Positions 54,274 through 63,493 of a DNA stretch of 64,000 nucleotides are shown here, in pieces; within the stretch, counting starts at the first letter, position 1, and the number at the start of each line of letters is the position of its first letter. The stretch is taken from NCBI GenBank assembly GCA_965262565.1, contig CBDHFQ010000033.1, positions 248,001 to 312,000 of the forward strand, read 5' to 3'. The notes below the pieces were generated by a model. That model made no database searches. It saw nothing but the letters and a program-made list of their open reading frames with translations, and was not told the DNA's origin. This stretch comes from CBDHFQ01 sp965262565 (GTDB lineage: Bacteria > Bacteroidota > Bacteroidia > J057). A program made the position numbers and the translations under genes.

Positions 54274-56037
54274 ATGAATGTTATTTATTCGATGTACCAT
54301 GAGAATGTCAGGTGCTTTCACACATGTTTGATGTTATTGCTTATCAATGTGTGGGTGATACCGATAACTCAGGCTTCCAGCCATAGAGAAGCACCCTTGA
54401 TTGCGAACGATCCCCTTGCGGACAATACGGATGTCTATGCCTTCCGAAGTCCAGACGATCCCAGCACCATTACCTTGATAGCCAACTATATCCCTACCGA
54501 GCTACCTTTTGGTGGACCGAATTATTACAATTTTGGGGAGAATATTCGTTATGAAATTCACGTAGACAACAACACAGACACGCCCGGAGACGATATTATT
54601 TACCGAGCTACCTTCACCCAGACTAATGAAGATCCTACCACTTTTTTCAACATTCGATTGGGACTACAAAATTTGTTGACCACCTATACCCTTGAAAGAA
54701 GTACAGATGGAGGAGAAAATTTTGAAGTGATCGTAGAAAACGGAATAGTACCACCTAACAACATAGGCCCGCGTTCTATTGAAGATCCTACGGTAGGATT
54801 AGGGGCAGCGAATTATGAAGCGTTGTTCCAAAATGCGATTGTCACGGCTACTACAGGCGAGACGGTATACTGTGGACCGGTAGATGATCCTTTTTATGTG
54901 GATCTAGGAGCTATTTTTGATTTAGGAGATTCGCCTCGTCAAGCTTCAGGAGAGCCTAGAGATGCGATCATGAATTTAAATTGCCATACGATTGCGATTC
55001 AGGTACCTATTGCGACCTTACAAAAAGATGGACTTTCCGTAGATCAGGCAGAAAATATTCTGGATGGTAATTTTGTGATTGGTGTGTGGGCTTCAGCCAG
55101 TCGTCCGATGGTTCGTACCTTAGGTGAATTAGGGGAAAAGCCTACCTTCGAAGGAGAATGGGTACAGGTATCACGCTTGGGAATGCCATTGACCAATGAA
55201 GCTGTTATTCCCATCGGAGATAAAGACGAATGGAATGTTCGTACCCCTTACAATGAAAATCCAGAGCATTTCGAATTCTTCTACAATCCTGAATTGGCAC
55301 TCTACATGGACGATGACCAATTCGGAGGAGCTGTACCAGCCTTTGCTCCCTTACGCATCCAACGCAATTCCCTACAAGCATTCGATTTCGGCAACGGTCA
55401 GGATGGATTGTTTTCCCTAAAAGGAGCTGATGCCTTAGCCGGAACCGCGTTAGATGATGCTGTATTCGGAACCTTATTACTACCGGATTCCGCTAAACCT
55501 CGTTCGGTCGATTTATGGCCTATTTTCCATACGGGCGTTCCCAATGTGATTCCTTACCAATTAGCTACCGGAAAAGGAGGCGACCCACTAGCCGCTGGTA
55601 AACCTTTTATCAACAACTTCTTGCCTAATGGGGGAGATATGCTGAGGTTGAATATGGCCGTTCCTGTAACAGATAGAACCGACCCTAATTTTAGTTCTTT
55701 AGGATTAGTTCAAGCAGCTGTCATAGGCTTGACAGATACTACCTTCGCCAATACGGACATAGAATTTATCCCCAATATGGATGGGTTCCCCAATGGAAGA
55801 AGATTAGAAGATGATGTTACCAGAATTGAGTTACAAGCAGTGGGAGGGGTGGTATTAGCAGCGATCGGACTGTTCTATGACGATTTTACGGCTGGAGGAG
55901 ACAATCCCGTTACGCAGGATTTATTGGATGTGTTGACCTACACTACAGGGGTAGAAGCGAATGATGTTCCGTTCCGCACCTCTTTCCCTTACATGGCATT
56001 ACCCTTCAGAGGAACCGAAGTAGATGTCAATTTTTAA
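54274..56037 (+). CDS. DUF4331 family secreted protein, short form
   Basis: This 587-residue protein has an N-terminal hydrophobic signal (about 15-35) and a DUF4331 domain from SSHREAPLIANDPLADNTDVYAFRSPDDP (about 36) to the end, with the conserved FPNGRRLEDDVTRIE and DLLDVLTYTTGVEAND. DUF4331 proteins are exported, of unknown function, and seen in Bacteroidota, cyanobacteria and others. It ends PFRGTEVDVNF with no C-terminal sorting domain, in contrast to the longer copy 51 bases downstream. It is probably periplasmic or exported otherwise. The start gives a long N-terminal segment; an ATG at codon 7 is an alternative. Confidence 0.88.
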   Translation: MNVIYSMYHENVRCFHTCLMLLLINVWVIPITQASSHREAPLIANDPLADNTDVYAFRSPDDPSTITLIANYIPTELPFGGPNYYNFGENIRYEIHVDNNTDTPGDDIIYRATFTQTNEDPTTFFNIRLGLQNLLTTYTLERSTDGGENFEVIVENGIVPPNNIGPRSIEDPTVGLGAANYEALFQNAIVTATTGETVYCGPVDDPFYVDLGAIFDLGDSPRQASGEPRDAIMNLNCHTIAIQVPIATLQKDGLSVDQAENILDGNFVIGVWASASRPMVRTLGELGEKPTFEGEWVQVSRLGMPLTNEAVIPIGDKDEWNVRTPYNENPEHFEFFYNPELALYMDDDQFGGAVPAFAPLRIQRNSLQAFDFGNGQDGLFSLKGADALAGTALDDAVFGTLLLPDSAKPRSVDLWPIFHTGVPNVIPYQLATGKGGDPLAAGKPFINNFLPNGGDMLRLNMAVPVTDRTDPNFSSLGLVQAAVIGLTDTTFANTDIEFIPNMDGFPNGRRLEDDVTRIELQAVGGVVLAAIGLFYDDFTAGGDNPVTQDLLDVLTYTTGVEANDVPFRTSFPYMALPFRGTEVDVNF

Positions 56038-56088
56038 TGATTTCACCATTGACCAAACCGCAAAAAAACAATTGCAACAAATCATTTT

Positions 56089-59037
56089 ATGAAAAAATAT
56101 ATAATTAACTTCGTCATTATTAGCTTCATGTGCTCCTTGGGCCTTAGCCAGCTCAACGCATCGAGCCACAGAGAAGCGCCACTCATCGCAAATGACCCCC
56201 TGGCGGATAATACAGATGTATACGCTTTCAGAAGTCCAGATGATCCTAATACCATCAGTATCTTAGCTTGTTATGTTCCTTTCCAATTGCCCTTTGGAGG
56301 TCCAAACTACTATCAGTTTGGAGAAAATATTCGTTACGAAATTCACATTGACAATAATGTGGAAACTCCCGGAGATGATATTATCTACCGGTTCACCTTT
56401 ACCAGGCAAAATGAAGATCCTACGACCTTTTTTAACATCAGATTAGGATTGGAAAACCTGAAAACGACCTATACACTTGAAAGGAGTACCAATGGAGGAG
56501 AATCATTTGACCTGGTAGTGGAAAATGGAACCGTACCGCCTTATAATATTGGTGCCAGATCTATTGAATCTCCGGTAGGCTTAGGGGCCAATAGTTATGA
56601 AGAACTGTTTGAAGCAGGAATTCTAACGACCTCGGAGGGCGAAAAGGTATTTTGTGGGCCTTCTGACGATCCTTTCTTTGTGGATTTAGGTGGGATTTTT
56701 GATTTGGGGAATTCTCCAAGAGTAGATGGAGAGGTGCGTGATAATATCAAGCGGCTCAATGTCAATTCTATTGCGCTACAAATCCCTATCGATATGTTGC
56801 AGAAAAGTGGGTTGCCTGTTGATTCCGCTGCTAACATTCTGGACCCTGATTTTGTGATAGGAGTATGGGCATCAGCAAGTAGGCCACTTATTCGTACCTT
56901 AAATGGAGATGGAACGGAATCCGTAGAGGGAGAATGGGTGCAAGTATCTCGTTTGGGAATGCCGCTCACGAATGAAGCGGTGATTCCGATAGGCGATAAA
57001 GATGAGTGGAACGCCAGAACGCCTTACAACGAAAATCCAGACCACTTTGAATATTTCTTCAATCCTGAGTTGGCTTTGTACATGGATGATGATTTATTTG
57101 GAGGAGCTGTACCGGCTTTTGCTCCCCTTCGCATTCAGCGCAATTCGCTACAGGCATTTGATTTTGGCAACGGACAAAACGGACTTTTCGGATTGAAAGG
57201 GTCCGATGCTGTAGCTGGAACTGCCTTAGATGATGCGGTGTTTGGTACCTTGTTGTTGCCTGATTCTGCTAAGCCTCGCTCCGTAGATTTGTGGCCCATA
57301 TTTCATACAGGGGTTCCCAACGTAGTACCTTACCAATTGGCCACTGGAAAAGAAGGAAATCCCTTAGCAGCAGGTAAACCATTCATCAACAACTTTCTGC
57401 CTAATGGTGGAGATATGCTTCGATTAAATATGGCGGTTCCCGTTACAGATAGGGACGATCCTAATTTTAGTTCTTTAGGATTAGTTCAAGCGGCAGTATT
57501 AGGGTTGACAGATACTACCTTTGCCAATACAGATCTTCAGTTCATTCCCAATATGGATGGATTTCCCAATGGACGTAGATTAGAAGACGATGTGACGAGA
57601 ATTGAGTTACAGGCGGTAGGTGGGGTCGTGTTAGCCGCTATCGGATTATTCTATGACGATTTTAATGCAGGTGGAACGGACCCGATGGCAACTTTATTTA
57701 CTTCTACCAACACAGGAGGAAACTTTGGGAAACTGAGTCTGGATGGATCTGATTCAGGATTAATGATTTTTAATACGGATTCACTGGATGCAGATGGGGT
57801 GTATGTTGATGCGGCGAATGATCGTTTGTTTCAGGTGTCTCGTTCCAATAATCGCGTGGATGTGTATACAGGGATTAGCGGATTAATGGATGGAGATAAT
57901 GTAACTCCTGCATTTTCCAGTACGGCAGACTTTTCTAATGGACGTGAAGTGGCTGTAAGTGGAGATCAATTGGTCGTAGCAGATGATGTAGATGGGGCCA
58001 ATCGTTTTTATGTATATGTCATTAGTGATAGTAGCCTCATCTTAGAGGATACAATAGATGTAGATATCAATTTGTGGGGAATTCATGCTGAAGGAAATGA
58101 TTTATATGCCATCCAGGACAATTCAGATACTCTAGCATTCTATCAGGATTTCTTCGACGCCACTTCTGGATTTTTAGCTCCTACCCAGAAAACGCAAATT
58201 GAGGGAATCGTTCGTACACATGGCATTACTTATGATGCAGCCTCAGATATCATGGTCCTAACAGATGTAGGTGATGGCACAGTAGCAGATGATGGTGGAT
58301 TTCATGTCCTCACTGATTTTAGCACTAAATTCAGCACCGCAGGAGATGGAGGAAGTATTGCCTTAGATGATCAAACGCGTATCAGCGGGCCAAATTCTTT
58401 ATTGGGTAATCCAGTAGATGTAGCGTTCAATCCTATTGATAGCGTGATTTACATTGCTGAGAGAGCTAATTCGGGTGGATTAATATTAGGATTTGATTTC
58501 CCAATGAGCACAGGAGATGCAAGTCCTGTTGTCAACCTAACTTATCCAGGAGCGTCAGCCGTATATCTTGACTTTGCCGCTTCTATGCCCAATAACCCTG
58601 TAACTCAGGATCTGCTGGATGTATTAACTTACTCTACTGGAGTGGAAGCCAACGATACTACCTTCAGAAGTACTTTCCCATACGTCCAATTACCCTGGAG
58701 TGGAACGAATAGCCAGGGATTAGGACCGATTTCTACTTCTGTCAATGATCCTATTGGATTAGGCTTGGGAGCAAAAGATATCTTCCTCAGCAATTTTCCT
58801 AACCCATTTACCGGAAGCACTACCTTAAAGTACAGAGTAGCAAATTCGGCAGATGTCAAAGTGAGCATCTTTGATATGCAAGGAAAGTTGATCGCTAATT
58901 TGGTGGATAGAGAACATGCAGAAGGGATTTTTGAGGTCCAATGGAACGATAATACCGTAGCCCCTGGAGTGTATATTGCGACCATCTATTCCAGGAAAGC
59001 AAATGTGTTCCAATCCATCAAACTTGTTAAGCAGTAA
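56089..59037 (+). CDS. DUF4331 protein with propeller-like insertion and T9SS sorting domain
   Basis: This 982-residue protein has a signal peptide (about 1-25, LNASSHRE) and then the same DUF4331 domain as its neighbour to FYDDFNAGGTD (about 530). An inserted region of about 300 residues (nt about 57681-58589) is rich in strand patterns such as DADGVYVDAANDRLFQVSRSNNRVDVY and resembles a beta-propeller. The DUF4331 domain resumes with PNNPVTQDLLDVLTYSTGVEAND, and a type A sorting domain ends the protein (FLSNFPNPFTGSTTLKYRVANSADVKVSIFDMQGKLI to APGVYIATIYS). It is predicted to be exported by T9SS. A terminator follows the gene. Confidence 0.9.
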   Translation: MKKYIINFVIISFMCSLGLSQLNASSHREAPLIANDPLADNTDVYAFRSPDDPNTISILACYVPFQLPFGGPNYYQFGENIRYEIHIDNNVETPGDDIIYRFTFTRQNEDPTTFFNIRLGLENLKTTYTLERSTNGGESFDLVVENGTVPPYNIGARSIESPVGLGANSYEELFEAGILTTSEGEKVFCGPSDDPFFVDLGGIFDLGNSPRVDGEVRDNIKRLNVNSIALQIPIDMLQKSGLPVDSAANILDPDFVIGVWASASRPLIRTLNGDGTESVEGEWVQVSRLGMPLTNEAVIPIGDKDEWNARTPYNENPDHFEYFFNPELALYMDDDLFGGAVPAFAPLRIQRNSLQAFDFGNGQNGLFGLKGSDAVAGTALDDAVFGTLLLPDSAKPRSVDLWPIFHTGVPNVVPYQLATGKEGNPLAAGKPFINNFLPNGGDMLRLNMAVPVTDRDDPNFSSLGLVQAAVLGLTDTTFANTDLQFIPNMDGFPNGRRLEDDVTRIELQAVGGVVLAAIGLFYDDFNAGGTDPMATLFTSTNTGGNFGKLSLDGSDSGLMIFNTDSLDADGVYVDAANDRLFQVSRSNNRVDVYTGISGLMDGDNVTPAFSSTADFSNGREVAVSGDQLVVADDVDGANRFYVYVISDSSLILEDTIDVDINLWGIHAEGNDLYAIQDNSDTLAFYQDFFDATSGFLAPTQKTQIEGIVRTHGITYDAASDIMVLTDVGDGTVADDGGFHVLTDFSTKFSTAGDGGSIALDDQTRISGPNSLLGNPVDVAFNPIDSVIYIAERANSGGLILGFDFPMSTGDASPVVNLTYPGASAVYLDFAASMPNNPVTQDLLDVLTYSTGVEANDTTFRSTFPYVQLPWSGTNSQGLGPISTSVNDPIGLGLGAKDIFLSNFPNPFTGSTTLKYRVANSADVKVSIFDMQGKLIANLVDREHAEGIFEVQWNDNTVAPGVYIATIYSRKANVFQSIKLVKQ

Positions 59038-59139
59038 TACCTATTCATGTAGTGAGGATTTATGAGATCATGTTCTCTCAAATCCATCGTTCATGATCGA
59101 TCAAACCGGGTGATAATTGCTTTTGGTTGTTTGTGTAAG

Positions 59140-59166
59140 AGAGGATACTGATAAAAGGTATCCTCT
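59140..59166 (+). terminator. Intrinsic terminator after the long DUF4331 gene
   Basis: A perfect 9-base stem (AGAGGATAC at 59140-59148, GTATCCTCT at 59158-59166) with a 9-base loop is followed by TTCTTATTCTT on the plus strand. It lies 103 bases after the stop at 59037. Confidence 0.75.
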
Positions 59167-59180
59167 TTCTTATTCTTAAA

Positions 59181-62100
59181 TTATGTGTTTGTCATTTTTC
59201 TCCTAAATACCCCATAGCCCAGCCCCATTATTACTAACATGCTTAATAGTATATAAAAAATGATCGTTTTGCGAGAGCCAGAATTGTGTGAGGAAAGTTG
59301 GATAGGGTCGGTGTTGCCAATGAGAATAAATCCTGCCCAATAAAAAGGGAGTTCGCCTGATTCGATAAATTCATTTTTGGTATGAAATAGAGCCGTATGT
59401 TTTTCATACCCCGCATGGATATAATAATAAAAGCGCTCCATAAAAACGGCTGAGACTTTATCATTGACACTCCAAAGCGTAGTTAAAATGGATTTAGCTC
59501 CAGCATAAGAGAATCCACTCGCCAAACTCATAATGCCTTCGCCTGGATATAATTTCCCTTTTCCTGTTTCGCAGGCACTTAACACGACCAATTCAGGTTG
59601 AAAAGATAAAGTGAACAAATCTGACAAATAAAGCAGATTATGCTCCTCTCCATGTTGATTAAATACAATGCCTGAAAATTCTATATCATCATCATCTACA
59701 AAAGCATGAGAAGCTATGTGAAGAATTTGATATTGGGACGCATATTTTAAAAAGTTGTTCAGGGTTGCTTTTTCCGCGATAAAAATATCTCCTCCCATGA
59801 ACTGCTGGATGTTTTGTACCTCATCCATATTATGTTCCAATGGGCCAAAAGCTCGATTTCTCAATCCGGATGTGGAAGGAGTTGTTTCTTCTAGCGCCAA
59901 CATTTCATTTGTATGAAATCCTTCCTGAAAATCCGGAGCAAAGGCCAGATATCCTTTTTTCGATTTAACATCTGAACGAGGATTCATGTAATTACTGAGC
60001 GAATGGTAATAACTGATTTGATGATCATTCACTAAATAGGAACGAAGATTGGTGGAGTCGCTTAGTAAGGTTTCAAAAGGTAAATAGCCTAATATACCAT
60101 CGGGAATAATAAGGAGTTTTTTAACCGAGGAATCTAGGTTGGGAGGAATTAAATACGGGTAAAGTTTTGAGGCTGCTGACTGATACAATTCGTTTGAAAT
60201 ATGCTTGATAGAGTCGCAAGAAGCTTCATTCACAAATGGGCAACTTATTCCCCTGATCACATGATTGACAAGTTGAATTAATTGGATAGAATCACAATGT
60301 ACTGTTCTTAATTCGAATGTATGATTTGTTAACAAAAAACTGACAATCTCATCTTTCAATAAAAAGTATTCGATAAGAACAGCATCACTTTTCAGCTTTG
60401 CCTGTGTTTCTTTCACGTTGATTTCTTGACTGCTATACATTAAATCGAAGAATTCAGGATGTTTGCTACGGATGTCGTCCAAAATGCTGTCTAATGTTTG
60501 GTTCAAGCTCAATAGTTGCTGTTGCAGATCCGAGATGTTAGGTCCTTCACTGGGAGAAACTGCCAGATCGTGTAAAGCTTTTTCCGTTTCATTAATTTTT
60601 GCTATTGTTTCTGTTTTAGCTTTGATCGCCTCTGAAAGGGCACTTTCTGAGGTAGCGAAATTACTCTCGTTAACAGCGTATCTGATGAGAGAGGCTTTAT
60701 TTAACTCAGAGAGTTTAAGGGCTTTTTCCGCATAAATGTCTCTATTGTCTGGATCAAGTTTTCGTAGCAATATTAAATTTTGGATACTGATCCTAAATGT
60801 TTGACCAAAAATGCTTTTAAGCCATAACTTATTGTCAACTTGACTTTGTTGTTGCTCTAGCTTTTTAATCCAATAAATGGCTTTTGAGAAAGTACTATCT
60901 GCCAAGGTTAATTTTTTTACCTCTTGGCTTGCAGTGCCCCATTGATGGAAAGCAATGCCCTTATAATGAAGCGAGGTGATTAATCTATGGTAGTTGATGA
61001 CTCTTTCTTCGTTGGAAGGTAATTCAATATCAGAATGATAAGAAAATGAGGGGACTACCGTTTTTATAGCAATTTGGTGATGCCTGATAGCTTCTTCGTA
61101 ATTTTCTTTGTTTCTATATAGAATTCCTAAGGAATTATTGATCTTGGCAATATTTGGATGATTGGGACCAAATTTTTTCCGATAAATTTCAATAGCTTTT
61201 TCCAATGAAGCTTTTGCCTCTGGAAACATATTAAGCTCCCTATATACAGCTCCTATATTGAGGTATCGAGGGGCTAACTCGTGGTGAGATTCTCCCAGGG
61301 AAGCCATGCTTAAGGTGAGGGCCTTCTTATTGTAAAACAATCCTTTTTGAGGATCATCAAGATCTAAATAAATAATACCTATATTATTGTAGATCTTAAT
61401 CATCAGCGCAGTATCTGGCGTTACCTGCTTAAGTTGAACGTCTATGGCTTTTTCATAAAATGAAATCGCTTTTTCCCTATCTTTTTTTACATGAAGGATG
61501 GTGCCTACATTAAGGTAACTTCTGGATAGCTTTGATTCATTCCTGACAGGGGCATTAAGCTGTACATTTAGCTCCTGCTCAAATATTAATTGGGCATTTT
61601 CCAGATCCCTTAATTGAAAATAAATAGCACCTAGGCCATAATAAGCATTAGACATTGTCTCTGAGGAAGTCTCCGGATTATGTTCGATGATTTCAATGTG
61701 TTTTAATCGAAATTTTTTGGCACTTTCATAATCTCCTCTCTGATAGTTAATATTAGCTAGAAAGTTGTGTTGGATAGCAGCCAGGGAAAGGTTTTTTAGC
61801 TCCGATTTATCCTGATCTGACATAGATTGCTTAAAATGTTTCTCCGAGAGATCAAAATCTTCAAGTACATAGTAAGCTTCTCCTAATTTACACTGAATAT
61901 CGGCTAATAAAGGGGAAGAGGGAGCCACGTCAGAAAATAGTTGGTAACTATCTTTCAACGGCAAAATCGCAGATTCAAGCTTAGCCTGATTTCTGTTTTT
62001 GTAATACAGGAACATAGAGCTACCAAACAAGTAATTCAGCTCGGCCTCCCTTAACTTGCTCGCTTTCTCCTCTGTATCGAAAAACTTTGTGTTTTCTTTC

Positions 62101-62432
62101 AGCTTACTATTAAGTTCTTGGAAGTCAGAAAATTTCATATCATCGGCATACGGCAATAATTGATGATGAATAAATAAATATCGATCCCAAATAGGCATTT
62201 GTTGGGATGTTCTCGCCTGCTTTTCAAATAAGTCCGCAGACAACATCAAATACTTGATCACTGAATCGGGGCTGGAAGCTTTTTCTGCTAAGGCACGGTC
62301 CAAATAAAGGCGAGCCATTGCAGTATCGACCTTTTGTCCCACAACCACTGTATGAGAAAAAATGGTCAGCAACAAACAACAAATAAATTTAATCATAGAA
62401 CGAATTACATTTGATTTCCATAAGGAAATCAT
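59181..62432 (-). CDS. Secreted, membrane-anchored TPR-CHAT domain protein
   Basis: This 1083-residue protein has a signal peptide (about 12-33, VVVGQ), about nine TPR units (roughly 140-480; for example ISFYEKAIDVQLKQVTPDTALMIKIYNNIG), a helical linker, and a C-terminal CHAT caspase-like domain (about 740-1045). The CHAT dyad is present: His in ILHIASHAF (about 909) and Cys in VVLSACETGKGKLYPGEGIMSLASGF (about 955). A C-terminal membrane helix (about 1055-1075, FYILLSMLVIMGLGYGVF) is followed by basic residues, so the CHAT domain should face the periplasm. Substrate unknown. It is divergent from the ECF sigma gene across 417 bases. Confidence 0.9.
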   Translation of the reverse strand: MISLWKSNVIRSMIKFICCLLLTIFSHTVVVGQKVDTAMARLYLDRALAEKASSPDSVIKYLMLSADLFEKQARTSQQMPIWDRYLFIHHQLLPYADDMKFSDFQELNSKLKENTKFFDTEEKASKLREAELNYLFGSSMFLYYKNRNQAKLESAILPLKDSYQLFSDVAPSSPLLADIQCKLGEAYYVLEDFDLSEKHFKQSMSDQDKSELKNLSLAAIQHNFLANINYQRGDYESAKKFRLKHIEIIEHNPETSSETMSNAYYGLGAIYFQLRDLENAQLIFEQELNVQLNAPVRNESKLSRSYLNVGTILHVKKDREKAISFYEKAIDVQLKQVTPDTALMIKIYNNIGIIYLDLDDPQKGLFYNKKALTLSMASLGESHHELAPRYLNIGAVYRELNMFPEAKASLEKAIEIYRKKFGPNHPNIAKINNSLGILYRNKENYEEAIRHHQIAIKTVVPSFSYHSDIELPSNEERVINYHRLITSLHYKGIAFHQWGTASQEVKKLTLADSTFSKAIYWIKKLEQQQSQVDNKLWLKSIFGQTFRISIQNLILLRKLDPDNRDIYAEKALKLSELNKASLIRYAVNESNFATSESALSEAIKAKTETIAKINETEKALHDLAVSPSEGPNISDLQQQLLSLNQTLDSILDDIRSKHPEFFDLMYSSQEINVKETQAKLKSDAVLIEYFLLKDEIVSFLLTNHTFELRTVHCDSIQLIQLVNHVIRGISCPFVNEASCDSIKHISNELYQSAASKLYPYLIPPNLDSSVKKLLIIPDGILGYLPFETLLSDSTNLRSYLVNDHQISYYHSLSNYMNPRSDVKSKKGYLAFAPDFQEGFHTNEMLALEETTPSTSGLRNRAFGPLEHNMDEVQNIQQFMGGDIFIAEKATLNNFLKYASQYQILHIASHAFVDDDDIEFSGIVFNQHGEEHNLLYLSDLFTLSFQPELVVLSACETGKGKLYPGEGIMSLASGFSYAGAKSILTTLWSVNDKVSAVFMERFYYYIHAGYEKHTALFHTKNEFIESGELPFYWAGFILIGNTDPIQLSSHNSGSRKTIIFYILLSMLVIMGLGYGVFRRKMTNT

Positions 62433-62849
62433 AGATGTTAAAAAGGTATCTGTAAATAATAACGGGAGCTAATAAGGTTGAATAAAAAGTTTGTCCTAGT
62501 AGTGTTTTACTGACAGGAGCTTTCCGGAAAACTAATAACCTATATTCTTATGGCTTAACCCTCTTTTTGCTTTGTTACATCCTTAAATAAGAGGTGCTTT
62601 GGATAGGGGATACGAATTTTCTTTTCTCAATGTTAAAAATTTTCTACTTAATCGTGCAATTTGTGTTTTTATTTCGTCATATAGTTAAAAATTAGCGTGG
62701 TTCATACACATTATAGATAGATCAAACAATTATAAGTTATCAAATTGTCTTTTGAATATCAATGTTTGGTCATTTGATATTAGATGAATATTAGTTTCTG
62801 AATAGAGGACCTGTTTTCAAAACTGTGTATCAGGATTAAAAGAGCTCAT
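62433..62849. other. Intergenic region between CHAT and sigma-factor genes
   Basis: This 417-base region should hold both divergent promoters. I see no open frame worth calling. A short inverted repeat, ATATCAA at 62756-62762 and TTGATAT at 62774-62780 with an 11-base centre, lies about 70 bases before the sigma start and could be an operator. Confidence 0.45.
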
Positions 62850-63488
62850 ATGCTGTTTCGTGCATTCTGGATTGGGAATAATGAAAAAGAACCGTTGGTA
62901 TGGAGAACATTATCTGATGTAGAATTATTAAGCTTATATCAACGAACCTTAGATGATCATATCATCATCATTCTGTTGAGAAGAGTAGAAAGCCGTAATC
63001 ATAGTATATCAAGGATATGCTTAAAATATTTACAGGATGAGGCGTTAAGAGATGATTTTTGTCAGGATCTATTTTTCCAGCTTCAACGTAAACTTCGTCA
63101 TGCGGAGGTGAAAAAGAACTTCTCACCCTGGCTTAAGAAGGTAGTGGCAAATCTCTGTATAGATAAACTTCGGAAGGTAGGAAAAGAAGAAGGAAAAAGA
63201 GTGCCTATGGAAACCTTGGTCGTAAAGGAATTACCGACCGTTAAGATGGAAAATAGCTTTGGTGAACATGGGGAATTTAATCTAAAAGAAATGATAAAAT
63301 CTACTTTAAATGATCAACAATGGCTGGTAATAGAAAAAAGATTTTTTGAGGAGAAATCGTACAAGGAATGTGCAGAAGAACTGAATTTGACCTATAACGA
63401 ATTTAAAGGCAGATTTCAGCGTGCCATGAAAAAAATCTGTAATGAATTGGGCCCAGAGATATTAACTAAGATGGACTTAATCAATTAG
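62850..63488 (+). CDS. ECF-type RNA polymerase sigma factor
   Basis: This 212-residue protein has a diverged region 2 (ICLKYLQDEALRDDFCQDLFFQLQRKLRHAEVKKNFSPWLKKVVANLCIDKLRKVGKEEGKR, about 57-118) and region 4 (LNDQQWLVIEKRFFEEKSYKECAEELNLTYNEFKGRFQRAMKKICNEL, about 152-200). It resembles the sigma factors that in Bacteroidota often sit beside CHAT/TPR proteins. The start ATG is taken at 62850; no strong ribosome-binding site is evident. The next gene starts 5 bases after the stop, consistent with a sigma/anti-sigma-like pair. The regulon is unknown. Confidence 0.88.
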   Translation: MLFRAFWIGNNEKEPLVWRTLSDVELLSLYQRTLDDHIIIILLRRVESRNHSISRICLKYLQDEALRDDFCQDLFFQLQRKLRHAEVKKNFSPWLKKVVANLCIDKLRKVGKEEGKRVPMETLVVKELPTVKMENSFGEHGEFNLKEMIKSTLNDQQWLVIEKRFFEEKSYKECAEELNLTYNEFKGRFQRAMKKICNELGPEILTKMDLIN

Positions 63489-63493
63489 CAATT

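Larger units (their letters stand above)
54274..59037 (+). repeat. Tandem pair of DUF4331 paralogs
   Basis: Long blocks of the two proteins are identical or nearly so (for example FPNGRRLEDDVTRIELQAVG) while the DNA differs at many third positions (for instance gatgttaccagaattgag against gatgtgacgagaattgag). The duplication is therefore old and under purifying selection. Confidence 0.88.

Noticed and set aside
59181..62432. CHAT protein as an antiphage or CRISPR-linked protease
   Set aside because: It has a signal peptide and membrane anchor, and no cas, gasdermin or other defence genes are nearby.
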